From Bacillota bacterium (GTDB lineage: Bacteria; Bacillota; Clostridia; Christensenellales; Aristaeellaceae), in the NCBI GenBank assembly GCA_023435435.1, contig JAEYRW010000021.1:1-29726 (forward strand): DNA of 29,726 nucleotides. The letters run 5' to 3'. Positions 21,118 to 28,571 of the stretch are shown here, piece after piece. Within the stretch, counting starts at the first letter, position 1. Each line of letters opens with the position of its first letter. Made by a program: the position numbers and the translations under genes. The notes below the pieces were generated by a model. It searched no databases, was not told the origin of the DNA, and saw only the letters and a list, made by a program, of their open reading frames with translations.

Positions 21118-21160
21118 TCGGGACGCACAGGGGACAATGCCTTTGCGCGGAGCCCCGGCG
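21118..21160 (-). repeat. Dispersed two-hairpin repeat, copy D (reduced)
   Basis: On the minus strand, 8 bases after the PHP gene stop, the sequence reads GCCGGGGCTCCGCGCAAAGG, then a short gap and TCCCCTGTGCGTCCC. It matches the other copies with the right arm of the first hairpin missing. With copy B it flanks the 20.7-21.1 kb intergenic region in convergent orientation. Confidence 0.5.
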
Positions 21161-21167
21161 TTCTTCC

Positions 21168-21851
21168 TCACATCCCCTCCACGATCTCTCCTTCGCCCGC
21201 CCTGAGCGCCGCGATGAGCGCGTCGATGTCCTTGAGCGCGCTGGGAAAGCGCATGGCGCCGCGGGCGACGCCGAATGCCACGTGGGCATCGGAGCCCGCG
21301 AGCTGGATGAGCCCATGGGCCCGTGCGACGGCGCGCGCTTTTTGGTTTTCGCGCGGCTCGTTGGTGGCGTTAAAGACCTCGAAGGCGTCCACGCGCGCCG
21401 TGTCGGGTGTGAAGGTTGGGATGTAGAATGCCTTGCGGAACGGGTGCGCGTGCGATACGAATCCGCCCGCCGCGTGTACCCGGTCGAGGTATTCGTCGCT
21501 CCCGGCATCGGCGATGTCGGGATTGTCGAGCAGAAACCGCTCGTCGAGGCCGTAGGTCAGGTATTCGGGGCCGCCGGTGAAGGTCTCCCAGCCCTTGCAG
21601 ACGATGAGTCCGCTTTTGTCGCCCTCGGCCTTGGCGGCGCGATAGCCCCGGAAGAGGTAGTCGACCTTCTCGGCCCACGGCATTTTCTTTGGGCAGCCGA
21701 TGTTCGCGTTCATAAAGTGGTCGGTGATCACGAGCATGTCATAACCCGCCTGTTTACAGGCCCGGGCCATGTCCCGTCCGCTCGCCTGTCCGCAGGCGCT
21801 GGTTTCGGAGGTGTGCAGGTGCATCTGCACGTAGAATCCGTCTTTTGTCAT
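21168..21851 (-). CDS. PHP domain metal-dependent phosphoesterase
   Basis: A 227-residue PHP-family hydrolase. Metal ligands are visible in MHLHTSE (His11, His13), VITDHFM (Asp, His), GWETFTGG (Glu), SHAHPF (His) and GSDAH (Asp, His near the C-terminus), so the trinuclear metal site appears complete. PHP proteins hydrolyse phosphate esters, such as nucleoside 3',5'-bisphosphates or histidinol phosphate; the substrate here is unknown. It begins one base after the stop of the phosphodiesterase gene (TGAAATG), with AGGAAAGG as RBS, and is the last gene of the galM-gltX unit. Pairing with a nucleotide pyrophosphatase-like enzyme suggests linked phosphate-ester turnover. Confidence 0.88.
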   Translation of the reverse strand: MTKDGFYVQMHLHTSETSACGQASGRDMARACKQAGYDMLVITDHFMNANIGCPKKMPWAEKVDYLFRGYRAAKAEGDKSGLIVCKGWETFTGGPEYLTYGLDERFLLDNPDIADAGSDEYLDRVHAAGGFVSHAHPFRKAFYIPTFTPDTARVDAFEVFNATNEPRENQKARAVARAHGLIQLAGSDAHVAFGVARGAMRFPSALKDIDALIAALRAGEGEIVEGM

Positions 21852-21852
21852 T

Positions 21853-22989
21853 TCAGCCTTTCCTGTCGATTACGACCGGCACAAGCATTTCGTCTTCCGT
21901 AAGCCCCGCGTGCATGCCGATCAGATGATGCCCCGACACCGCGGGCACGTTGAATGTGACGCTCGTGCCGCCGGTTGCGCAGGCTACGTAATCGCCGATG
22001 AAATCGTCGAATTTGGGATGCCGCGCGCCGCGCCCGAAGATGCCCGTGCGGTATACGTCCTCCCGGGAGAGCAGCAGAAACGCGTCCCCAAACCGCGCCA
22101 TGAACGCTTGTTCGAAGGCGTGCCGTTTGTGTGGCTTGACGTGAAATCCCGCCGCGCGGCCCTCGATGGAGGGGGGGATCACAAGGCAGTCCGTGATCTC
22201 AGGCATGGCTGCGAGGTCGCAAGTCTCCGAGTTGATGAGCCCGTGGTCCGCCGTCACGATGAGCAGCGTGTCGGCGAGCCGTGCGGAAAGCCGCTTGAGC
22301 TGGTCGTCGAGGTGCCTGAATTGCTGGACGGCCTCGGGCGACCCTACGCCGAACTCGTGCATGGATGTGTCCGGTTCGCCCCAGTAGGCGATGGTGTAGC
22401 TTCGCGCGTCCTTTTTGGAAATTTCCGCGACCGCCTCGCAGAGTCCGGGGAAGTCCGAAATCCGAAGGGTCTCGTCCGCGCCGTGCTCGCAGTAGCTGTC
22501 GAAGGCCATGATGCTGCGCAGCGCCACCGCGGGATCGCTCCGCCTGATTTTCTCAAACACCGTCTCGTAGGGCATGAGCGCCACGGCGGGCTGGGGGCCG
22601 TCCACGGGCCGGTGGGTGTAGTACGTCGTTCGCATGAATGTCGTCACGTCCGACGCGTATTCCCGGAAGTACAGTTGCCACCCCAGCCAGCCGTGCTCGT
22701 AGGCGGATTGGCCGTTGTAGTAGCTTGTGTTGGCCGCCGTGGTGGTGCTGGGGAAGATGCTCGTCACCGCGGCCGCGCGATGGCTGCGCAGGTACGAGTC
22801 CGCCGGAAGCGCGGCGTCCGTGGGGAACACCCCCGAGCCGTCCAGAATGATGAGCGCCACGTGTCGGGGCTTTGTCGCAAGCGCCGCGTCCAGCTCCGGC
22901 AGCGTGGGGTAGGATGCTTCCGCGCCGTAGTGGCGCAAAACCGATGCCGTGGTGGAAAGGATCGACCTGTCGTAATCCGGAAATCTCAT
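21853..22989 (-). CDS. Alkaline phosphatase superfamily phosphodiesterase/nucleotide pyrophosphatase
   Basis: A 378-residue protein of the type I phosphodiesterase branch of the alkaline phosphatase superfamily. The first metal Asp is in LIILDGSG (near residue 50), the predicted Thr nucleophile in SIFPSTTTAAN (near 78), then YEHGWLGW, EPDTSMHEFG (Asp and His ligands) and VTADHGLIN (Asp, His), with a last His near SGHHLIGMH. There is no signal peptide, so it is cytoplasmic, unlike many relatives. The substrate is unknown. Its ATG overlaps the gltX stop (ATGA) and it is followed one base later by the PHP gene. Confidence 0.87.
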   Translation of the reverse strand: MRFPDYDRSILSTTASVLRHYGAEASYPTLPELDAALATKPRHVALIILDGSGVFPTDAALPADSYLRSHRAAAVTSIFPSTTTAANTSYYNGQSAYEHGWLGWQLYFREYASDVTTFMRTTYYTHRPVDGPQPAVALMPYETVFEKIRRSDPAVALRSIMAFDSYCEHGADETLRISDFPGLCEAVAEISKKDARSYTIAYWGEPDTSMHEFGVGSPEAVQQFRHLDDQLKRLSARLADTLLIVTADHGLINSETCDLAAMPEITDCLVIPPSIEGRAAGFHVKPHKRHAFEQAFMARFGDAFLLLSREDVYRTGIFGRGARHPKFDDFIGDYVACATGGTSVTFNVPAVSGHHLIGMHAGLTEDEMLVPVVIDRKG

Positions 22990-24434
22990 TTTTCAAGCCT
23001 TTCGATGGAAGCGGCGAGGCGCTTCATGGTCTCGTCCTTGCCAAGGAGGTACGCGATCTCAAACGCGCCGCCGGGGGTGGATTCCTTGCCCGAGATGGCG
23101 ATGCGCAGCGGCCAGAGCACCTGCCCGTTCTTCATGCCCGTTCCCGGAATGAATTCCATCACCGCGTCGTGGAGCTTTTCCTCCGTCCAGTCGGCCACGC
23201 CCGCGAGGACGGGCTGGACGGCCTTGAGCGCGGTGCGCGCAACGGCGGCGTCGGTCTTCATCTTCTTGTGGGTGTAGAGGGCCTCGTCAAATTCAGGCAT
23301 CTCCGCGAGGAAGGAAACCATGCCCGGAATCTGCTCCAGCACCTCGGTGCGGGACTGCATCAGCTCCGCGAGCCGACGGATGTCGGTCTTTTGGGGATCG
23401 AGCGCCTTCTCGAACCAGGGCGTCGCGATTTTGAGGTATTCCTCAAACGGGAGTCTGCGCATGTACTCGGCGTTGAACCAGGTGAGCTTCACCGTGTCGA
23501 AGATGGCGGGGGCCTTGCTGATGCCCTCGAGGTCGAATTTTTCCTCTAATTCTGCAAGGGTAAAGAACTCCTGCTCGCTGCGCGGACTCCAGCCCAGAAG
23601 CACGATGAAGTTGATGATGGCGTCCTTCAAATAACCCCGGCCGAGCAGATCCTCGAACGTTGGGTCGCCCTTGCGCTTGGAGAGCTTGCGGGTGGCGTCC
23701 GCCATGACGGAGGGCACATGAATGTATTTGGGCGGCTCCCAGCCGTATCCTTCGTAGAGCAGGTTGTATTTGGGCGTGGAGGAGAGGTATTCCGTGCCGC
23801 GCATGACGTGGGTGATGCCCATGGTGTGGTCGTCGATGACGTTGGCGAAGTTGTAGGTGGGCATTCCGTCCGCCTTGATGAGCACAATGTCGTCGAGGGT
23901 CGAGCAGTCCACTTCCACGCGCCCATAGATGAGGTCGTCAAAGCTCGACGAGCCCTCCGTGGGCACATTCAGGCGGATGACGTAAGGCTCGCCCGCGTCG
24001 AGTCTTTTTTGAACTTCCTCCTTGGTCAAGTGCAGGCAGAGCTTGTCATATTTGAACGTCCGGCCGTTTTTTTCCGCCTCCGCGCGCGCGTCGTCAAGCC
24101 GTTCATTTGTGCAAAAGCAGTAATAGGCGTGGCCCGTCTCAATCAGCTTTTTGGCGTAGGGAAGGTACATATCCTTCCTTTGGGACTGGATATAGGGACC
24201 ATAGTCGCCGCCCACGCCGGGGCCCTCGTCATAACTGACGCCCACCGTCTTCATGGCGGAATAGATCTTGTCCACCGCGCCCGGCACTTCGCGCACCTGA
24301 TCGGTGTCCTCAATGCGCAGAATGAACGTGCCCTTGTTTTTGCGCGCGAACAAATAGGTATAGAGCATCGTGCGCAGGTTGCCCAAGTGCATGTAGCCCG
24401 TGGGGCTGGGCGCGAACCGGATTCTCACTTGCAT
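22986..24434 (-). CDS. gltX: Glutamate--tRNA ligase
   Basis: A 482-residue class I aminoacyl-tRNA synthetase. RFAPSPTGYMHLGN near residue 6-19 is the HIGH region (HLGN), RIEDTDQ follows, and KLSKRKGD near residue 250 is the KMSKS region. The C-terminal helical anticodon-binding domain is present. Length fits bacterial GluRS. There are 3 bases between the galM stop and this ATG, with GGAGG inside the end of galM. Whether it is discriminating or also charges tRNA-Gln cannot be seen. No T-box is found upstream, so expression depends on the galM promoter or an internal one. Confidence 0.96.
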   Translation of the reverse strand: MQVRIRFAPSPTGYMHLGNLRTMLYTYLFARKNKGTFILRIEDTDQVREVPGAVDKIYSAMKTVGVSYDEGPGVGGDYGPYIQSQRKDMYLPYAKKLIETGHAYYCFCTNERLDDARAEAEKNGRTFKYDKLCLHLTKEEVQKRLDAGEPYVIRLNVPTEGSSSFDDLIYGRVEVDCSTLDDIVLIKADGMPTYNFANVIDDHTMGITHVMRGTEYLSSTPKYNLLYEGYGWEPPKYIHVPSVMADATRKLSKRKGDPTFEDLLGRGYLKDAIINFIVLLGWSPRSEQEFFTLAELEEKFDLEGISKAPAIFDTVKLTWFNAEYMRRLPFEEYLKIATPWFEKALDPQKTDIRRLAELMQSRTEVLEQIPGMVSFLAEMPEFDEALYTHKKMKTDAAVARTALKAVQPVLAGVADWTEEKLHDAVMEFIPGTGMKNGQVLWPLRIAISGKESTPGGAFEIAYLLGKDETMKRLAASIERLEK

Positions 24435-24437
24435 GGG

Positions 24438-25499
24438 TCAGTCCTCCGTGCCGAAGATGAAGATCGTCGTAAAGTCGTACTTTTCGCCCGCGTACAGCAC
24501 GCTGTCCGGGAATTCCGGATGGTTGATGGAGTCCGGCGCGAATTGCGTTTCGAGGCAAAGCCCCTCGCGCTTTGCGTACACGCGCCCGCTCTTTCCGGGG
24601 TTTACGCCCCCAAGCATGTTGCCCGCGTAGAACTGCACGGCGGGCATGTCCGTCAGAACGTCCATGGTGCGGCCGCTTTCGGGATCGCGCACCTGCGCGG
24701 CGAAGCGCATGCCGTCCTCGTTGAGGTTGAAGTTGTGGTCGTATCCCTTGCCGAACTTCATCTGCTCGTCGTCCGCGTCGATCTCGTCGCCAATCCGTTT
24801 GGCCGACCGGAGATCGAAGGGGGTATTTTCCACGTCACGCATTTCGCCGGTGGGAATGCATTCTGCGTCCACCATGGTGAATGTGTCGGCGTTGATTTCC
24901 ATGGTGTGGTTGAGGATGGTCTTGCCGCCCTTCTCGCCCGCGAGGTTGAAGTAGCTGTGGTTGGTGAGGTTGCAGAGCGTGTCCTGGTCGCTCACCGCCT
25001 CGTAGTGAATAATGAGGTCGTTCTCGTCGGTGAAGGTGTAGGTCACCATGGCGGTGAGGGTGCCCGGATAATTCTCGTCGCCGTCCGCGGAAACGAGCTT
25101 TAAAATCAGCGAATCCTCGCAGATGCCCTCGATGGGGACCGCCGCCCAGAGCTTCGCGTCAAAGCCCTTGTCGCCGCCGTGCAGGTGGTTTTTGCCGCCT
25201 TCGTTTCGGGCGAGCTGGTAGTTTTTCCCGTTCAGGGTGAAGTTGCCCGCCTTGATGCGGTTGCCCACGCGCCCGATGAGCGCGCCGAGGTAGCCCGCGC
25301 AGGGAAGATAGCCGGAAACGTCGCCGTAGCCCAGCACCACGTCCGCGAGATTGCCGTCCCGGTCCGGGACGCTTACGGACTTGATGATTCCGCCGTAGTT
25401 GGTGATTTCCACCGACGCGCCGGACTTGTTCGTCAGTATATACAGATCGGCCTGGGCGCCGCAGGGCAAACGTCCGAAGGAAGTCTTCTGAATGCTCAT
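24438..25499 (-). CDS. galM: Aldose 1-epimerase (mutarotase)
   Basis: A 353-residue GalM-family enzyme that interconverts the alpha and beta anomers of galactose, glucose and related aldoses. Landmarks: YGGIIKSVSVPDRDG, CAGYLGALIGRVGNRI, NGKNYQLARNEGGKNHLHGG (His), NLTNHSYFNLAG (catalytic His), KGYDHNF (Asp/His) and CLETQFAPDSINH (catalytic Glu). The start at 25499 is preceded by AAAGGCGG; the open frame reaches 25541 without an RBS and overlaps the promoter. It is the first gene of the galM-gltX-phosphodiesterase-PHP unit. Confidence 0.94.
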   Translation of the reverse strand: MSIQKTSFGRLPCGAQADLYILTNKSGASVEITNYGGIIKSVSVPDRDGNLADVVLGYGDVSGYLPCAGYLGALIGRVGNRIKAGNFTLNGKNYQLARNEGGKNHLHGGDKGFDAKLWAAVPIEGICEDSLILKLVSADGDENYPGTLTAMVTYTFTDENDLIIHYEAVSDQDTLCNLTNHSYFNLAGEKGGKTILNHTMEINADTFTMVDAECIPTGEMRDVENTPFDLRSAKRIGDEIDADDEQMKFGKGYDHNFNLNEDGMRFAAQVRDPESGRTMDVLTDMPAVQFYAGNMLGGVNPGKSGRVYAKREGLCLETQFAPDSINHPEFPDSVLYAGEKYDFTTIFIFGTED

Positions 25500-25532
25500 G
25501 GGGATACCGCCTTTCAATGAATGTTCGCAACC

Positions 25533-25561
25533 ATCATACAACCAATCGCGCCCGATTTCAA
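25533..25561 (-). promoter_or_regulatory. Sigma-A-type promoter for the galM operon
   Basis: Minus-strand TTGAAA (25561-25556), a 17-base spacer and TATGAT (25538-25533), about 34 bases upstream of the galM ATG. Confidence 0.7.
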
Positions 25562-25578
25562 TACGGGAAGGGTAAAAC

Positions 25579-25607
25579 TTGACAGCCTACCCTACGGAAT
25601 GTATAAT
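25579..25607 (+). promoter_or_regulatory. Consensus sigma-A promoter for the TSCPD operon
   Basis: Perfect TTGACA (25579-25584), a 17-base spacer and a perfect TATAAT (25602-25607). It is the strongest-looking promoter in the window, 33 bases before the ATG at 25640. Confidence 0.92.
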
Positions 25608-25639
25608 GTTTCAGAATCCACCAAAGGAAAAGGACGAAT

Positions 25640-25894
25640 ATGTACAAGTACAGGACGCGCGGCACCTGCGCCTCGGCCATTGAGATCGAGACGGATGGCG
25701 ATATCGTCACGGAAGTCCGGTTCATCAACGGCTGCACTGGAAATACGCAGGGGGTCGCCTCCCTCGCAAGGGGAATGAAGATCGAGGAAATCATCGGGCG
25801 CCTGAAGGGAATCCAGTGCCGGGGCGGTACGTCCTGCCCGGATCAGCTGGCGCTGGCGCTTGAAAAAATGACGGAGCAGAAGGAAACGAAGTGA
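25640..25894 (+). CDS. TSCPD domain protein (TIGR03905 type)
   Basis: An 84-residue protein that consists of one TSCPD domain. RFINGCTGNTQGVA, GMKIEEIIGRLKGIQC and RGGTSCPDQLALAL are the conserved segments; the family name comes from the TSCPD motif. The same domain is found at the C-terminus of some ribonucleotide reductases, where it may bind metal through Cys; here it is free-standing. Function is unknown. It is the first gene of a three-gene unit driven by a consensus promoter, and is followed after one base by a membrane-protein gene. Confidence 0.9.
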   Translation: MYKYRTRGTCASAIEIETDGDIVTEVRFINGCTGNTQGVASLARGMKIEEIIGRLKGIQCRGGTSCPDQLALALEKMTEQKETK

Positions 25895-25895
25895 C

Positions 25896-26270
25896 ATGAC
25901 CGCCTCGCGCAACCCGAACAGAAGAAGCGACGGCACCGTTTCGGCGCGCGCGATCCGGGCGCTCATTTTGTGTTTCCTTCTTCCGCCTGTGGGGCTTATC
26001 TATATGTGGCGCGCGCTGGTCTTCCCGCTGCGCGGCCGTTTTTTCGTCACGCTCCTGATTCTGGCGGAGATGACGCTTCTTTTCGTCTGGGGATTTTTCG
26101 GGCTCATCACCTGGAAGAGCATGCCGGACACCGTCCGTCCCCAACCCGGGACGAGCGTCGAGGTGACGGTGGCGCCCACCAACAGCCTCGAAAGCGCGCT
26201 CTCGAACATCAACGAAATCCTCTCGACCTCGACGCCCGCGCCGGACGACGCGGACGCGGCGGGTAATTAA
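25896..26270 (+). CDS. Small two-helix membrane protein of unknown function
   Basis: A 124-residue protein I do not recognise. Residues 1-20 are basic and polar. Two membrane helices lie at about 22-40 and 48-72, joined by a short basic turn (WRALVFPLRGR). The C-terminal 50 residues are Ser/Thr/Pro/Asp-rich and, with both termini probably on the same side, would be cytoplasmic or disordered. The first helix and the PPVGLIYMWRALVF segment resemble small inner-membrane proteins seen in Clostridia. It lies between the TSCPD gene (1-base gap) and a zinc phospholipase C-like gene (1-base gap), so it is part of that operon. Confidence 0.7.
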   Translation: MTASRNPNRRSDGTVSARAIRALILCFLLPPVGLIYMWRALVFPLRGRFFVTLLILAEMTLLFVWGFFGLITWKSMPDTVRPQPGTSVEVTVAPTNSLESALSNINEILSTSTPAPDDADAAGN

Positions 26271-26271
26271 G

Positions 26272-26868
26272 ATGCCTTACCCCATGACGCATCTCGCGGC
26301 GGCGCGCGGGTTTGTAGAACCCCTTGCAATCGCCGAACCCGCGGCCTTTTATCTCGGTTCGGTGGCCCCCGACGCGTACCATTGGTTGCGGCCGGAGAAG
26401 AGCCTTGCCGATCGCGCGCGTGCGCATTTTACAGGCGGCGGCGATCCGCGCGAACGCATCCGCGAAAGGTTTGCGGGTGCGCCCACGGATTTCGAAGCGG
26501 GCTACGCGCTGCATCTGCTCGTCGATCTTTTTTGGGACGAGGCCGTGCTCCAGCCTTTTCTGCGGGACGGAACATACGCGGTCTATGCCCACGACATGGG
26601 CGTACTGGACGTCCATTTTTACCTTCGCGCGGACGCGGAGGAGGTCATCTTTCCCCTCCTCGCCGCCGCGGAGCCCCGGGGCCTTGACGATCTGATCTCT
26701 CCGGAGCAGGTGAGACGGGAGCGCGACCTGACCGTCGCATGGTATCGCGAAAAAATTGCCTTGGCGGACGAACGCCTGCGCGGGCCGTTTTCCCTGTCGT
26801 CCCTCTTGGCCGCCGCGGACGAAGCGGCGCGTTTTGCCGCCCGCGCGTGGACGCTTTTCAGAAACTGA
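26272..26868 (+). CDS. Zinc-dependent phospholipase C family-like protein
   Basis: A 198-residue protein resembling the zinc-dependent phospholipase C/S1-P1 nuclease-like helical fold. The N-terminus PYPMTHLAAARGF (His7), then FYLGSVAPDAYHW (Asp, His), ARAHF (His) and GYALHLLVDLFWDE (His, Asp) supply metal-ligand-type residues in the expected order. There is no signal peptide, unlike secreted clostridial alpha-toxins, so it is an intracellular hydrolase of unknown substrate. It starts one base after the stop of the preceding gene and ends the operon; a hairpin follows at 26883-26905. Confidence 0.75.
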   Translation: MPYPMTHLAAARGFVEPLAIAEPAAFYLGSVAPDAYHWLRPEKSLADRARAHFTGGGDPRERIRERFAGAPTDFEAGYALHLLVDLFWDEAVLQPFLRDGTYAVYAHDMGVLDVHFYLRADAEEVIFPLLAAAEPRGLDDLISPEQVRRERDLTVAWYREKIALADERLRGPFSLSSLLAAADEAARFAARAWTLFRN

Positions 26869-26882
26869 TCCGCATGCGAAGC

Positions 26883-26905
26883 AATCATGGCTTTCCGTCA
26901 TGATT
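26883..26905 (+). terminator. Weak hairpin after the phospholipase-like gene
   Basis: AATCATG (26883-26889) and CATGATT (26899-26905), 9-base loop, followed by TGTCCCTTT. The stem is short and AT-rich and the T-run is poor, so termination is uncertain. Confidence 0.4.
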
Positions 26906-26932
26906 TGTCCCTTTAATTTCATATTCGTATCA

Positions 26933-26961
26933 TTGACTTCAATCAATATCCGTTCTATCAT
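26933..26961 (+). promoter_or_regulatory. Sigma-A-type promoter for the zinc-ribbon/peptidoglycan-binding gene
   Basis: TTGACT (26933-26938), a 17-base spacer and TATCAT (26956-26961), in an AT-rich stretch about 60 bases before the ATG at 27023. Confidence 0.7.
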
Positions 26962-27022
26962 TAATCATGAGTGGATATATATCCCCGTATACGCTCCGAA
27001 ATTCGGACGGGAGGATCGCATA

Positions 27023-28507
27023 ATGTTCTGTTCCAGCTGTGGAAAGACGATAAGCCCGGATTGGAAGAAGTGCAAGCACTGCGGCGCGCCGGTGGGCGAC
27101 AGCCGCTTCGACGGCGTGCCGTACACGTCGGCGCAGGTGCGCATTGTTCCAGGCCAAAGCGCGTACAGGGACGTCGTCGAAGCCCGCCAGTACACAAGGA
27201 CGACCTACACGGGCGATTCCGAAGGAATGAACGAGGGCGAGGTCGATCAGCGCACCACCTACCGCCCGGTCTACGAGGGTTCTTCCGTTCCGGAGGACAT
27301 CCGGCGCGACGTGCGCGCGGAAGTGGGCGTCAAGGAGGAACCCGTTCGCGAGGCGACCGCCCCTCCCCGGGAACAGGACGAAATTGATCCCGAGGATTTG
27401 GAGAAAAACATAGAGGGCTTCGACCTTTCCCAGATCAGGTCGCGCCCCATCGTCGCCCGGAAGCCTCAGGGCATCTCCAGCGACGTGAAGGAATATGTCA
27501 AAAAGCTCGAGACGGAGGAGGAGCGCCCGCGCCGCGGCCGCCACCTCGCGCCGGGCGATCCCTACGCCAATGTGGACGAGAGCGCGGGCGAGGCGCCCGA
27601 GGAGGAATACGTCGCCGACGAGCCCAGAGGGCTTGATACCGCGAAGATCATCAAGATTGTCGCGGCCCTCGTGGCGGTCGCGGCGCTCTTCGTGGTCGGC
27701 ATCTACATCGCGCCCAGGCTCATCAGCAACTTCAACAAGGAAGCAAACGTGAAAATCGCGGGCGTGACCAGCGAGGTTTACGACGCGGGCGTCGCGGTTC
27801 TGGACGCGCATGTGGGCGAGACGTACATAAACGACGCGCTTGCCGTCTACGCCTCCGGCGGATACACCGCGCTCAATACCAAGCTCGACGCGGACGAAAC
27901 GGCCATTCAGGCGCTCCTGCCGACGGAGCCGGGCGTCAACGACCAGCTCTTTCTCGATGCCGTGACGGCCATCCAGTCGGACATCGGTTCGGCCATCGCC
28001 TACGACGCCATTGAGATCGCGGCCGAGGGCGCGGCCACCAGCGAAGATTCCCAGGCGCGCTGGGCGGCGATCAACCAGACCGTGACGGAATTCAAGAACA
28101 TCACCAGCGACGTGGGCCTTACCGCGGTGGTGAACGGCGAGCGCATCAACCTCGTCACCGCGACGCCCGAACCTCAGGCCAGCCCGACGCCCAGCTATCC
28201 CACGCTTTCCAAGGGCGACGAGGGCAACAAGGTGCTCGCGCTCCAGAACCGGCTGTATGACCTTGGATACCTGGAGGGTGACCGCGACGGCAAGTTCGGT
28301 TCCCAGACCCAGACGGCCGTGAAGCTCTTCCAGCAGGATGCGGGGCTCGCGACCACGGGCATCGCGGATCCCGAGACGCTGGCCATCATGTTCTCGGACG
28401 ACGCGCCCATGACGGAAACCGCGAAGATTACGCCCATTCCGGAAACGACGCCCACCCCGGAACCGTCCATAGCCCCGACGCCGGAGACCAGCGGCGACGC
28501 CATATAG
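27023..28507 (+). CDS. Zinc-ribbon, single-TM protein with C-terminal peptidoglycan-binding domain
   Basis: A 494-residue protein that spans the membrane once. Residues 3-20 are a zinc ribbon (CSSCG...CKHCG: Cys3, Cys6, Cys17, Cys20). About 21-205 are acidic, low-complexity and cytoplasmic. A membrane helix lies at about 209-234, followed by a helical extracytoplasmic domain (about 235-380). A PG_binding_1 domain at about 393-456 contains LSKGDEGNKVLALQNRLYDL and DGKFGSQTQTAVKLFQ. The tail is Pro/Thr-rich. It may link an intracellular signal or zinc-ribbon partner to the cell wall. GGGAGG lies 9 bases before the ATG; the open frame upstream to 26756 overlaps the previous gene and its RBS-less start. 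Confidence 0.86.
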   Translation: MFCSSCGKTISPDWKKCKHCGAPVGDSRFDGVPYTSAQVRIVPGQSAYRDVVEARQYTRTTYTGDSEGMNEGEVDQRTTYRPVYEGSSVPEDIRRDVRAEVGVKEEPVREATAPPREQDEIDPEDLEKNIEGFDLSQIRSRPIVARKPQGISSDVKEYVKKLETEEERPRRGRHLAPGDPYANVDESAGEAPEEEYVADEPRGLDTAKIIKIVAALVAVAALFVVGIYIAPRLISNFNKEANVKIAGVTSEVYDAGVAVLDAHVGETYINDALAVYASGGYTALNTKLDADETAIQALLPTEPGVNDQLFLDAVTAIQSDIGSAIAYDAIEIAAEGAATSEDSQARWAAINQTVTEFKNITSDVGLTAVVNGERINLVTATPEPQASPTPSYPTLSKGDEGNKVLALQNRLYDLGYLEGDRDGKFGSQTQTAVKLFQQDAGLATTGIADPETLAIMFSDDAPMTETAKITPIPETTPTPEPSIAPTPETSGDAI

Positions 28508-28523
28508 CCATTGCGCAATCAGC

Positions 28524-28555
28524 AACGATCCCATTCCGCAGCGAATGGGGTCGTT
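28524..28555 (+). terminator. Hairpin between the peptidoglycan-binding and HAD genes
   Basis: A 13-bp stem AACGATCCCATTC (28524-28536) and GAATGGGGTCGTT (28543-28555) with one G-U pair and a 6-base loop. No T-run follows, and the RBS of the HAD gene starts 6 bases later. It may be a partial terminator, a processing site or a translational control element. Confidence 0.5.
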
Positions 28556-28571
28556 CCATACAGGAGGAACT

